Positions 20,102 to 28,117 of a DNA stretch of 64,000 nt are shown here, piece by piece (within the stretch, counting starts at the first letter, position 1; each line of letters opens with the position of its first letter). The notes under the pieces are model-generated. The model saw only the letters and a list, made by a program, of their open reading frames with translations, did not search any database and had not been told where the DNA came from. Both the position numbers and the translations under genes were made by a program. The stretch comes from Burkholderiales bacterium PBB6. Its GTDB lineage: Bacteria; Pseudomonadota; Gammaproteobacteria; Burkholderiales; Burkholderiaceae_C. The stretch spans positions 124,001 to 188,000 of the forward strand of contig NKIH01000003.1 of NCBI GenBank assembly GCA_002255925.1, given 5' to 3'.

Positions 20102-20135
20102 GCGCGGCGGCCACAGTGCCGCCCCAAAACTGATC

Positions 20136-20167
20136 GGGGCTGGCGCTTTGCCGGCCCTTTTCTTTTG
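20136..20167 (+). terminator. Rho-independent terminator after glnS
   Basis: Eight-base arms GGGCTGGC and GCCGGCCC (one G-T pair) with a five-base loop, followed by TTTTCTTTTG. It begins 35 bases after the glnS stop. Confidence 0.8.
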
Positions 20168-20217
20168 TTGCAGTGCACAATAGACGCCTCACAGCCAGCT
20201 TCGTGGAGCGGATGGTC

Positions 20218-21072
20218 ATGCGTCATGTGGTCTTCAATCAGAAGGGCGGGGTCGGCAAATCGACCATCACCTGCAACCTCGCGGCCATCAGCGCCGCCCA
20301 GGGCCTGCGCACCCTCGTGGTCGACCTGGACCCGCAAGGCAACGCCAGCCGTTACCTGCTGGGTGCTGCGGTGGAACAGGTTGAAACCGGCGCCGCGCCG
20401 TTTTTCGAGCAGCAGCTGAAGTTCAGCATGCGCTCACCGGCCACGAGTGAATTCATCGTGCAGACGCCGTTCGAGAACCTAGACCTGATGGCGTCCGACC
20501 CTTCGCTCGAAGACATGCACGCGAAGCTCGAATCGCGCTACAAGATCTTCAAGCTGCGCGACGCGCTGGCCGAGCTGGACGGCGAGTACGACCAGATCTG
20601 GATCGACACGCCGCCGGCGCTGAATTTCTACACCCGCTCGGCGCTGATTGCCGCCACCGGTTGCCTGATTCCGTTTGACTGCGACGAGTTCTCGCGCCGC
20701 GCGCTGTATGCGCTGATGGAAAGCGTCGAAGAGATTCGCGCCGACCACAACGCCGAGCTGCGCATCGAAGGCATCGTGGTGAACCAGTTCCAGCCGCGCG
20801 CCAACCTGCCCCAGCGCACGGTGCAGGAGCTGATCGACGAAGGCCTGCCGGTGCTGCAGCCCTACCTGGGCGCCAGCGTGAAGATCCGGGAGTCGCACGA
20901 GAGGGCGCTGCCGATGGTGCACATGGAACCGAAGCACAAGCTGACGCTGGAGTTCATCGATCTGCATGAGCAGCTGGTGCACGGGGGAAAGCCGGCCGCG
21001 AAGGCCGTTAAGGCCGAAAAAGCCCCGAAGGCGCCAAAAGCTGCAGCCAAGAAGGCCCCGAAGAAGGCCTGA
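20218..21072 (+). CDS. ParA-family ATPase with Lys/Ala-rich C-terminus, no ParB nearby
   Basis: 284 residues. Deviant Walker A KGGVGKST near residue 9, VVDLDPQGNASRYLL (Walker A'), and IWIDTPPALNF as Walker B. GGAG nine bases upstream selects the ATG at 20218. No ParB/parS is adjacent, so it is probably an orphan partitioning or positioning ATPase. The last 28 residues are a basic tail of KAEKAPKAPKAAAKKAPKK type, like the RsfS tail, suggesting nonspecific DNA or polyanion binding. Confidence 0.87.
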   Translation: MRHVVFNQKGGVGKSTITCNLAAISAAQGLRTLVVDLDPQGNASRYLLGAAVEQVETGAAPFFEQQLKFSMRSPATSEFIVQTPFENLDLMASDPSLEDMHAKLESRYKIFKLRDALAELDGEYDQIWIDTPPALNFYTRSALIAATGCLIPFDCDEFSRRALYALMESVEEIRADHNAELRIEGIVVNQFQPRANLPQRTVQELIDEGLPVLQPYLGASVKIRESHERALPMVHMEPKHKLTLEFIDLHEQLVHGGKPAAKAVKAEKAPKAPKAAAKKAPKKA

Positions 21073-21176
21073 GATGGCAGCGGGCCAGCGCCCGCCCCGC
21101 CGTTTAAACGCCACGTCACGCCGCAGACACGCCCAAGTCACGGCAGCGTCACTGGTCATGTTCAGCATGGCGGCTC

Positions 21177-22049
21177 ATGCACCCTGCCATGACGCCCGCC
21201 CCGCTGCCGCCCCAGCCCAAAGCTGCCAAGCAACGCTTCCGGACCATCTGGATCTCTGACCTGCATCTGGGCACGCCCGGCTGTCAGGCGGAAGCGCTGC
21301 TCGACTTCCTGCGGCGCACGGAATGCGAAACGCTGTACCTCGTCGGCGACATCATCGACGGCTGGCAACTGAAGCGCAGCTGGTACTGGCCGCAGGCCCA
21401 CAACGACGTCGTGCAGAAGCTGCTGCGCAAGGTGCGCAAGGGTTGCCGCGTGATCTTCGTGCCGGGCAACCACGACGAATTTGCACGCCACTACATCGGC
21501 CATCACTTCGGCGGCGTGGAAGTGGCGGCCGAGTGGATCCACACCACGGCGGACGGCCGGCGGCTGTGGATCACCCACGGCGACCTGTTTGACGGCGTCA
21601 TCCAGTGCGCCAAGTGGCTGGCCCACCTGGGTGACCACGCCTATGAATTCACCTTGAAGCTGAACCGGCACCTGAACCGGCTTCGCGGCCGGCTGGGCCT
21701 GCCGTACTGGAGCTTGTCGAAGTACCTGAAGCTCAAGGTCAAGCGCGCAGTCAGCTACGTGAGCGACTTTGAAGCCGCCGTGGCCCGCGAGGCGCGCCGG
21801 CGCGGCCTGCAGGGCGTCGTCTGCGGCCACATCCACCACGCCGAATTGCGCGAGATTGACGGCATCTTGTACGCCAATGACGGCGATTGGGTCGAAAGCC
21901 TGACCGCGCTGGTGGAACACGCCGACGGCCGCCTGGAAATCCTCGACTGGACGGGCGTGCCGCATTGGCAGGACAGCGAAGCCAGCCAGGAGGATGCTGG
22001 CGTCGACATCGGCGAGGAAGTCGCCGTGTTCGCACGCAAGTCGGCATGA
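21177..22049 (+). CDS. LpxH-like calcineurin-family metallophosphoesterase
   Basis: 290 residues. Metal-binding motifs: ISDLHLGTPG, LVGDIIDGW, FVPGNHDEFAR, ITHGDLFDG and CGHIHHAEL. This is the COG2908 pattern of UDP-2,3-diacylglucosamine hydrolases, though many paralogues do not act in lipid A synthesis. Basic amphipathic segments (LKLNRHLNRLRGRLG, YLKLKVKRAVSYV) could contact the membrane. The start may be the ATG at 21189. The gene lies upstream of ppk1 on the same strand. Confidence 0.85.
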   Translation: MHPAMTPAPLPPQPKAAKQRFRTIWISDLHLGTPGCQAEALLDFLRRTECETLYLVGDIIDGWQLKRSWYWPQAHNDVVQKLLRKVRKGCRVIFVPGNHDEFARHYIGHHFGGVEVAAEWIHTTADGRRLWITHGDLFDGVIQCAKWLAHLGDHAYEFTLKLNRHLNRLRGRLGLPYWSLSKYLKLKVKRAVSYVSDFEAAVAREARRRGLQGVVCGHIHHAELREIDGILYANDGDWVESLTALVEHADGRLEILDWTGVPHWQDSEASQEDAGVDIGEEVAVFARKSA

Positions 22050-22102
22050 ACTGCGGGGCGCCTCCCACGTTCGATGGCGGCCGGCCAAGCACAATCGAGA
22101 CA

Positions 22103-22151
22103 CTGCCATCGCACTGTCACAAACCCAGCAACGGCGTCACAGAAGCGTCAC
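22103..22151 (+). promoter_or_regulatory. Two Pho-box-like repeats upstream of ppk1
   Basis: Box 1 at 22103-22120 is CTGCCATCGCACTGTCAC and box 2 at 22134-22151 is GCGTCACAGAAGCGTCAC. Each has two half-sites starting 11 bases apart, as in the PhoB consensus CTGTCAT-N4-CTGTCAT. A possible -10 (TAAACT) starts 10 bases after box 2. PhoB control of ppk1 is therefore likely. Confidence 0.6.
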
Positions 22152-22167
22152 ACGCGATTCATAAACT

Positions 22168-24270
22168 ATGCCGATGACCGAACTACAGACCATGGGCGCT
22201 GCCCCGCTGAGCCTGCTCAGCCGCGAGCAGGCGATCCTCGAATTCAACCGCCGCGTGATGGCCCAGGCCATGCGCGCGGACGTGCCCCTGCTGGAGCGGC
22301 TGCGTTATGTGACCATCGTCTCGTCGAACATCGACGAGTTTTTCGAGGTGCGCTTCGCCGATGCGCTGGAAGCCGCCCGCCTGGATGACAACGAACAGAC
22401 CCGTGACGAGCTGCGCGCCGTGGGCGCCCGTGCCCACGCGCTGATCGACGAGCAGTACGCGCTGTTCAACGAGAAGGTCATGCCCGCGCTGGAAGAAGCC
22501 GGCCTGCGCATCATCAACCACGCCGACCGCAACGCCGCCCAGCGCCGTTGGGTGACCCAGTTCTTCGACCGCCAGGTGCGCCCGCTGCTGATGCCGGTGC
22601 TGCTGGACCCGTCGCACCCGTTTCCGCAGGTGGCGAACAAGTCACTGAACTTCATCGCCCGCCTCGGTGGCCGCGACGCCTTCGGCCGTGACAGCTCCAT
22701 CGCCATCGTCAAGGTGCCGCGGGTGCTGCCGCGCGTCATCCGCCTGCCGGCCAGCGTGTGCGCGCCGGGTGAGCAAGGCTTCGTGATGCTGTCGAGCGTG
22801 ATCCGCGCGCACCTGGAAGACCTGTTCCCGGGCCGCAGCGTGGAAGCGTTCTCGCAGTTCCGTGTGACCCGGGATTCGGACATCGACCTCGACGAGGATG
22901 ACGTCACCAACCTGCGCCAGGCCCTGCGCAGCGGCCTGACCCAGCGCCACTTCGGCCTGGCCATTCGCCTGGAAGTGGTGAACACCTGCCCGGAAGAGCT
23001 CTGGCGCTTCCTGCTGCTGCAGTTCAAGCTGCCCGAAGCCGCGCTGTACCGCGTGGACGGCCCGGTGAATCTGGTGCGTCTGGCGCAGCTGATCGACCAG
23101 GCCGACGACCTGCCCGGCACACTGCTGCGCTTCCCGTCGTTCGAGCCGCAGTGGCCTGAAAGCAGCCTGCCGCGTGGCGAATCGATCTTTGATGTGGTGC
23201 GCGAGCGCGACGTGCTGCTGCACCACCCGTTCGAGAGCTTCGACGCCGTCGTCGCCTTCCTGCGCGAAGCGGTGAACGACCCCGACGTGCTGGCCATCCG
23301 GCAGACCATCTACCGCACCGGCGCGCAGTCGGTGCTGATGGACCTGCTGATCGAAGCCGCCCGCCGCGGCAAGGAAGTGACCGCCGTGGTGGAGCTGAAG
23401 GCCCGCTTCGACGAAGAAGCCAACATCAACTGGGCCGAGCGCCTGGAAGCCGTGGGCGCGCAGGTGGTCTACGGCATCGTGGGCCTGAAGACCCACGCCA
23501 AGATGCTGCTGGTGACCCGCCGTGAAAAGGGCGCGCGTGGCAGCGTGACGCTGCGCCGTTACCTGCACCTCTCAACCGGCAACTACAACCCGCGCACCTC
23601 GCGCCTGTACACCGACGTGGGCACGCTGACCTGCGATGCGGGCATCACCTCGGACGCCGAGGGCGTGTTCCAGCAGATCGCCGGCCTGACCCGCGTGCAA
23701 CCGCCGCGCCACCTGCTGACCGCCCCCTTCGTGCTGCACACGAAGATGATGGCCCACGTGGCCCAGGTGATGCAGGCCGCCAAGGCCGGCAAGCCGGCCC
23801 GCATCGTGGCCAAGTTCAATGCCCTGACCGACCCCGCGCTCATCCAGGCGCTGGTGGATGCCGGCCAGGCGGGCGCCAAGATCGACCTGATCGTGCGTGG
23901 CGCCTGCATGCTGCCGCCGGGCGTGCCCGGCGTGACCGACAACATCCAGGTCCGTTCGGTGATCGGCCGCTTCCTGGAACACACCCGCGTGCTGTACTTC
24001 CGCTGGGGCGATCGCGACACGCAGGAAGCGCTTTACCTGTCGAGTGCCGACTGGATGAGCCGCAACATGTTCCGCCGCATCGAGCTGGCTTGGCCGGTGC
24101 GCGACCCGGCCCTGCGCCAGCGCGTGATCGACGAATGCCTGGTGCCCTACCTGCACGACAGCCGTGACGCCTGGCGCCAGTTGCCAGATGGCCGCTACGA
24201 GCGCATCGGCACCGATGGCCAGAGCGCCCAGCAAGCCCTGATGAAGCGATACGGCGGGCGGGCCCACTGA
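22168..24270 (+). CDS. ppk1: Polyphosphate kinase 1
   Basis: 700 residues. N-terminal helical domain (REQAILEFNRRVMAQA, VTIVSSNIDEFFEVR), head domain, and two phospholipase-D-like C domains with catalytic His in GLKTHAKM (about residue 443), YLHLSTGNYNPRTSRLY and RRGKEVTAVVELKARFDEE. It polymerises ATP gamma-phosphate into polyphosphate. If the -10 next to the second Pho box is real, transcription would begin near 22174 and the ATG at 22192 would be the start. sixA follows after two bases. Confidence 0.95.
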   Translation: MPMTELQTMGAAPLSLLSREQAILEFNRRVMAQAMRADVPLLERLRYVTIVSSNIDEFFEVRFADALEAARLDDNEQTRDELRAVGARAHALIDEQYALFNEKVMPALEEAGLRIINHADRNAAQRRWVTQFFDRQVRPLLMPVLLDPSHPFPQVANKSLNFIARLGGRDAFGRDSSIAIVKVPRVLPRVIRLPASVCAPGEQGFVMLSSVIRAHLEDLFPGRSVEAFSQFRVTRDSDIDLDEDDVTNLRQALRSGLTQRHFGLAIRLEVVNTCPEELWRFLLLQFKLPEAALYRVDGPVNLVRLAQLIDQADDLPGTLLRFPSFEPQWPESSLPRGESIFDVVRERDVLLHHPFESFDAVVAFLREAVNDPDVLAIRQTIYRTGAQSVLMDLLIEAARRGKEVTAVVELKARFDEEANINWAERLEAVGAQVVYGIVGLKTHAKMLLVTRREKGARGSVTLRRYLHLSTGNYNPRTSRLYTDVGTLTCDAGITSDAEGVFQQIAGLTRVQPPRHLLTAPFVLHTKMMAHVAQVMQAAKAGKPARIVAKFNALTDPALIQALVDAGQAGAKIDLIVRGACMLPPGVPGVTDNIQVRSVIGRFLEHTRVLYFRWGDRDTQEALYLSSADWMSRNMFRRIELAWPVRDPALRQRVIDECLVPYLHDSRDAWRQLPDGRYERIGTDGQSAQQALMKRYGGRAH

Positions 24271-24272
24271 GC

Positions 24273-24761
24273 ATGGACCTGATCCTGTGGCGCCATGCCG
24301 AAGCCGAGGAACTGGCTGAAGGCATCGACGACCCCGCGCGCGGCCTCACGCCCAAGGGTGAGCGGCAGGCGCGGCGCGTCGCTGAATGGCTGAACCGCTT
24401 CATGCCGGCCAGCACGCGCATCCTCGTCAGCCCGGCCCTGCGCAGCCAGCAGACGGCGCAGGCCCTGGAGCGCCGCTTCAAGACCGTGGCCGCCCTGGAC
24501 ACCGACGGCAGCGTGGAAGGCCTGCTGGCCGCCGCCCGCTGGCCCGATGCGCGTGAACCGGTGCTGGTCGTGGGCCACCAGCCGACGCTGGGCCTGACGG
24601 CCGCCTACCTGATGACCGGCGCGCGGCTGCACAGCCATGACGCCGGCGCCCTGACGCCCTGGTCGATCAAGAAGGGCAGCGTGTGGTGGTTGCGCCACCG
24701 CCCGCGCGAAGAGCGCGGCGAGGTGGTGCTGGTGGCAGTCAGGTCGGCTGAGCTGATGTGA
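24273..24761 (+). CDS. sixA: SixA-type phosphohistidine phosphatase
   Basis: 162 residues. Histidine-phosphatase motifs are WRHAEAEE (catalytic RH), GLTPKGERQARRVAEWL, LVSPALRSQQTAQ and the second His in VVGHQPTLG. SixA removes phosphate from histidine-phosphotransfer domains or from PTSNtr proteins. It begins two bases after ppk1 and is likely cotranscribed. Its last 23 bases overlap the convergent phnN end. Confidence 0.88.
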   Translation: MDLILWRHAEAEELAEGIDDPARGLTPKGERQARRVAEWLNRFMPASTRILVSPALRSQQTAQALERRFKTVAALDTDGSVEGLLAAARWPDAREPVLVVGHQPTLGLTAAYLMTGARLHSHDAGALTPWSIKKGSVWWLRHRPREERGEVVLVAVRSAELM

Positions 24762-25377
24762 CCGGCCCTGCGGGCGTGGCGGCGGCCTGAAGCGGCCACC
24801 ACCAGTTCAGCACACTGGCCAGCGCGCCCTTGAGCGCGCCGTCGTTCACCACCGTGTGGTCGGGCTGGATGCCATCGGGCCAGGGCAGTTGGCTGCGCGC
24901 CAGGCGCGCGGCCACCGCTGCCGCATCTTCACGGCCCCGGCCCGCCAAGCGTGCCGCCAGCACATGGGGTGAGGCCGTGATGGCCAGCACCTTCACGTCG
25001 GGCGCCACATGCCGCAGCGCGGGCAAGGCCTGTCTGGAGCCATTCAGCAGCAGCCATTGGCCGGGTTGGCTCAACACATCAAACTGCCCACGGCGCACAC
25101 CGTAATGCAGGCCGTGCGCCTGCCAATGCACGGCCATGTCGCCGGCCAGCAGGGCGGCCGTGAAGGCGGCCTCGCTCAGAGGCTCATGCGGCTCACTGCC
25201 GGCGGCCTCACTCGCCGGCCGGGTGATGCTGCGGCGCGCGGCCTGCAAGGTCGGCGTGTCTGCCCGCACCTGCGCCAGCCAGGCCTGCAGCAGGCTGTCT
25301 TTGCCGGCACCTGAGGGGCCGACGACCACCACCAACCGCTCATTGCCCGGCAGCACCGCTGGATGGAGCGGCGTCAT
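24739..25377 (-). CDS. phnN: Ribose 1,5-bisphosphate phosphokinase PhnN
   Basis: 212 residues. P-loop VVVVGPSGAGKDSLLQ near residue 16, then SITRPASEAAG, LHYGVRRG and the LID-like RLAGRGREDAAAVAARLAR. PhnN makes PRPP from ribose 1,5-bisphosphate, the last step for the sugar released by the C-P lyase pathway. It overlaps the DUF1045 gene by ATGA and belongs to the phnF-DUF1045-phnN unit. Confidence 0.9.
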   Translation of the reverse strand: MTPLHPAVLPGNERLVVVVGPSGAGKDSLLQAWLAQVRADTPTLQAARRSITRPASEAAGSEPHEPLSEAAFTAALLAGDMAVHWQAHGLHYGVRRGQFDVLSQPGQWLLLNGSRQALPALRHVAPDVKVLAITASPHVLAARLAGRGREDAAAVAARLARSQLPWPDGIQPDHTVVNDGALKGALASVLNWWWPLQAAATPAGPVTSAQPT

Positions 25378-26105
25378 GCGGGCACCTCGGTGCCCAGCAG
25401 AGGAAAGCGTTGCAGCAGCCAGAACGGCGCACCGGTGTCGTCCTGACGGAAGACACAGATGTCACGGGCGCGCTGCGGCGTGGCGAGCAGCGCATCGAAC
25501 GCGGTGCGCGCCGAGGCCATCAGCGCCTGGGCCGGTGCGCTGTCGCGGGCGGGCATCGGGTCACTCAGGGTCATGTGGAAGCGCCAGTGGCTCATCACAT
25601 GCGGATAGCCCCAGCGGCGCAGCAGGTCGGTCTGCTCGGCCGTGAGGCCGGCCTGCAGGCGGCGCGCGATCTCCTCATCAGACGGCGGCAAGCGCCAGTC
25701 GTCCAGATCAGCCACGCAGGCATCGGCCAGGCGCCACAGCGGGTGGGCATGGCGAATCGGAACCTCCGGCCGGATCGACAAGCAGCCACCCAGCCAACCC
25801 ACCACCAAACGCGGCAGGTCGAAGGCCGTGATACCGGCAGCCAATGCGGCCACGCTGTCGAGCAGCGCCGCTTCGGTGCAGCCCGGGCGCAAACGCATCG
25901 GTGGCTTCAGGGTGGCGTGGAAGCCGTACAGCGCGGGCGAGGCGGCGAGGCCGGCGGCGGGTGAGGCAGCTTGCTCGTCAGCGGTGTGCGCCATCCCCAC
26001 CGCGGCGGCGTCGCGCCCCAGCCAACGGCTGCCAGCCAGCCACAGCGGATCGTCTTGCGCGGGTGCCCAGTAAACCGCGTAGCGGGCATTCGCCAATGTG
26101 GTCAT
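25374..26105 (-). CDS. DUF1045 2H-phosphoesterase-like phosphonate metabolism protein
   Basis: 243 residues with a family-typical start (RYAVYWAPAQDDPLW). Two 2H motifs are visible, HATLKPP and HMTLSDP, the paired His-x-Thr/Ser signatures of the 2H phosphoesterase fold. The family is regularly found in C-P lyase operons. No phnP (ribosyl cyclic phosphate phosphodiesterase) is in the window, so this protein may open the 1,2-cyclic phosphate instead; that is inference. Confidence 0.85.
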   Translation of the reverse strand: MTTLANARYAVYWAPAQDDPLWLAGSRWLGRDAAAVGMAHTADEQAASPAAGLAASPALYGFHATLKPPMRLRPGCTEAALLDSVAALAAGITAFDLPRLVVGWLGGCLSIRPEVPIRHAHPLWRLADACVADLDDWRLPPSDEEIARRLQAGLTAEQTDLLRRWGYPHVMSHWRFHMTLSDPMPARDSAPAQALMASARTAFDALLATPQRARDICVFRQDDTGAPFWLLQRFPLLGTEVPA

Positions 26106-26115
26106 CGAAGGTTCC

Positions 26116-26883
26116 TCAAGCGGCGTCCCAGTCGTCAGGGCCCACGGTGAGTTGCACGGCATCTGCGGCGAACAGGGTGCTGGCGGCCTGCACCGGCACG
26201 CCCTGCAAATCACAGTTGGTGTAGTTGACCACCAGCAGCGGCTGGGTCAAAGGGCGCGCCAGGGCATCGGCCTCGGCCTGGGTGGGCAGGCGGGCGGCAA
26301 TCACGCTGCGGGCGCGGGTGTAGTCAGGCACACCCAGCGCAGCGAGCGCGGCCGTCACCGTGCCGTGCTGCGCGAAGGCCTCGGCCAGGCCGGCAAAACG
26401 CGGCAGCGGAAAAGCTGATTCCGTGACGCCCACCACACGGCCACGCACACGGGCCCGGGTGCGCAGCACCAGCACGCGGCTGCGGGCTGACACACGCAGC
26501 GGCGCGGCCCACTCACCTGCCAATGCCTCTTCGGCGCCCAGCAGTTCGCGGCTCGCGCTTTCGCCGGCCTCGGCCAGGTTCTGGGTCAGGCGCGTGCGGC
26601 GGCGCAGGGCGTAGTCCAGCACCAGCTCGCGCACATAGGTGCCGCTGCCGTGGCGCACCTGCACAAAGCCCTCGCGCACCAGGCTCTGCATGGCCTGGCG
26701 CAAGGTGTGGCGGTGCACGCCGAAGCGCTGGGCGAGCTCGGTTTCGTTGGGCAGACGCGCGCCCGGGGCCAGCAAGCCCTCGACGATGTCATTGCGCAGC
26801 TCGCTCGCAATCGCCTCCCAGCGCCGCGGAGCGGGCGCCTGAGTCAGGGCCTGGGCCGCGCTGTCTTCCGTGATTGGATTCAT
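26116..26883 (-). CDS. phnF: PhnF, GntR/HutC-family regulator of phosphonate use
   Basis: 255 residues from this ATG; an upstream ATG at 26910 would add nine. The N-terminal winged helix is RWEAIASELRNDIVEGLLAP, LPNETELAQRFGVHRHTLRQAM and FVQVRHGSGTYV. The C-terminal UTRA ligand domain has LVLRTRARVRG, FAGLAEAF and a late LLVVNYTNCD. It heads the minus-strand unit and diverges from phnG. A matching operator lies between them. Confidence 0.9.
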   Translation of the reverse strand: MNPITEDSAAQALTQAPAPRRWEAIASELRNDIVEGLLAPGARLPNETELAQRFGVHRHTLRQAMQSLVREGFVQVRHGSGTYVRELVLDYALRRRTRLTQNLAEAGESASRELLGAEEALAGEWAAPLRVSARSRVLVLRTRARVRGRVVGVTESAFPLPRFAGLAEAFAQHGTVTAALAALGVPDYTRARSVIAARLPTQAEADALARPLTQPLLVVNYTNCDLQGVPVQAASTLFAADAVQLTVGPDDWDAA

Positions 26884-26934
26884 CGTATTCAAGAAACTGT
26901 CACCGTGCATCGTGATACTGGGCGCATCTTAAGG

Positions 26935-26946
26935 TCGTCTAGATGA
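26935..26946. promoter_or_regulatory. PhnF-type operator before phnG
   Basis: TCGTCTAGATGA is a near-palindrome centred on CTAG, eight bases before the phnG ATG. Eleven of twelve bases match the site upstream of phnC. It resembles the GTCTAGAC-type sites of HutC-family regulators. A single PhoB half-site CTGTCAC lies at 26897-26903 but has no partner at 11 bases. Confidence 0.6.
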
Positions 26947-26953
26947 CATCACC

Positions 26954-27457
26954 ATGAACGACAACACCACTGCGCCCCTCGAGAGCCCACCAGTCGACCC
27001 GGCCGTTCGGGCCCGCCAGCACTGGCTGAGCGTGCTGGCCCATGCCCCAGCCGCCACTTTGACCGACCTTGCCGACAAGCTGATGACAGGCACGCCCGTC
27101 GACACGCTGCGCGCCCCTGAAACCGGCCTGGTGATGGTGCGTGCGCGCATGGCCAACCAGGGGGACCGCTTCAACCTCGGTGAAGCCACGATGACCCGCT
27201 GCGTGCTGCGCCACACCGGTGGCAGCGGCACGGTGAGTGTGGGCGTGGGCTATGTGATGGGCCGCGATGCCGGCCGCGCCCGCCTCGTGGCGCTGGCTGA
27301 TGCGCTGCTGCAGCAACCCGAATGGCACCAGCGCCTGCACGACCAGCTCATCACGCCACTGGCCCAGGCCACCGCGGCCCGCCGCGCCCGCCAGCAACAA
27401 GACACCGCCCGCAGCCGGGTGCAGTTCTTCACCTTGCAGCCCGAGGCCGCCGCATGA
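26954..27457 (+). CDS. phnG: C-P lyase core subunit PhnG
   Basis: 167 residues, with PhnG motifs RQHWLSVLAHA, LRAPETGLVMVRARMANQGDRFNLGEATMTRCVLR and GVGYVMGRDAGRARLVALADALLQ. PhnG is part of the PhnGHIJ complex that transfers phosphonate to the ribose of ATP. It is first in an operon of eight genes and overlaps phnH by ATGA. Confidence 0.94.
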   Translation: MNDNTTAPLESPPVDPAVRARQHWLSVLAHAPAATLTDLADKLMTGTPVDTLRAPETGLVMVRARMANQGDRFNLGEATMTRCVLRHTGGSGTVSVGVGYVMGRDAGRARLVALADALLQQPEWHQRLHDQLITPLAQATAARRARQQQDTARSRVQFFTLQPEAAA

Positions 27458-28113
27458 GCCCGCAACACCCCTCTCCCCTCACCACCCTGGGCGCCGGCTT
27501 TGCCGACCCGGTGCACGGCGCGCAACAGGTGTTCCGCACGCTGCTGGATGCCACCTCGCGCCCCGGGAAGGTGTGGGCCTTGCCCGACCACCTGGGCCTG
27601 CAGGCACCCGCCAGCCGCGTGGACGGCCAACCCTGGCAGCCTGCCACCGCTGCCGCGCTGCTGACCCTGCTCGACGCCGAATGCCGTGTGCACCTGGTGG
27701 GCGAGCTGGCCAGTGCGGACGCCGCCAGCTGGCTGCGCTTTCACACCGGCGCGCACCTGGCCTTGGCGGGGCAGGCGCAGTTCTGCGCCGTGCGGGCCAC
27801 GGAAGCCACGCCTGCCTTGCTGGCCAGCCTGTCTGCCGGCAGCGAGGAAGCGCCGCAAGACAGTGCCACGCTGGTGATCGAGGTGGCGGCGATGGACAGC
27901 ACCCACGCCCTGGAAGACGCTGCCTTGCTGCACCTGAACGGCCCGGGCATCCAGCGCCGGCAAGGCCTGGCAGTGCGCGGCTTGTCGCCGGCCTTCTGGC
28001 ACGCCCGCCAGCAACAGCAGGCGCTGTACCCGCAAGGGGTCGATCTGCTGCTGTGCTGCGGCCACCGCGTGGCGGCCTTGCCCCGCTCCACCCTGCTTGA
28101 CCTGGAGTTCTGA
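27454..28113 (+). CDS. phnH: C-P lyase core subunit PhnH
   Basis: 219 residues. Conserved N-terminus GFADPVHGAQQVFRTLLDATSRPG, internal LLTLLDAECRVHL, and C-terminal FWHARQQQQALYPQGVDLLLCCGHRVAALPRST. PhnH is a structural member of the C-P lyase core, related to PLP transferases but without PLP. Start chosen from the ATGA overlap with phnG and family alignment; the frame is open upstream inside phnG. Confidence 0.94.
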   Translation: MSPQHPSPLTTLGAGFADPVHGAQQVFRTLLDATSRPGKVWALPDHLGLQAPASRVDGQPWQPATAAALLTLLDAECRVHLVGELASADAASWLRFHTGAHLALAGQAQFCAVRATEATPALLASLSAGSEEAPQDSATLVIEVAAMDSTHALEDAALLHLNGPGIQRRQGLAVRGLSPAFWHARQQQQALYPQGVDLLLCCGHRVAALPRSTLLDLEF

Positions 28114-28117
28114 GCCC

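Noticed and set aside
26897-26930. Pho box before phnG
   Set aside because: Only one good half-site (CTGTCAC) is present; positions 11 bases on either side do not match, so it was not called as a box.
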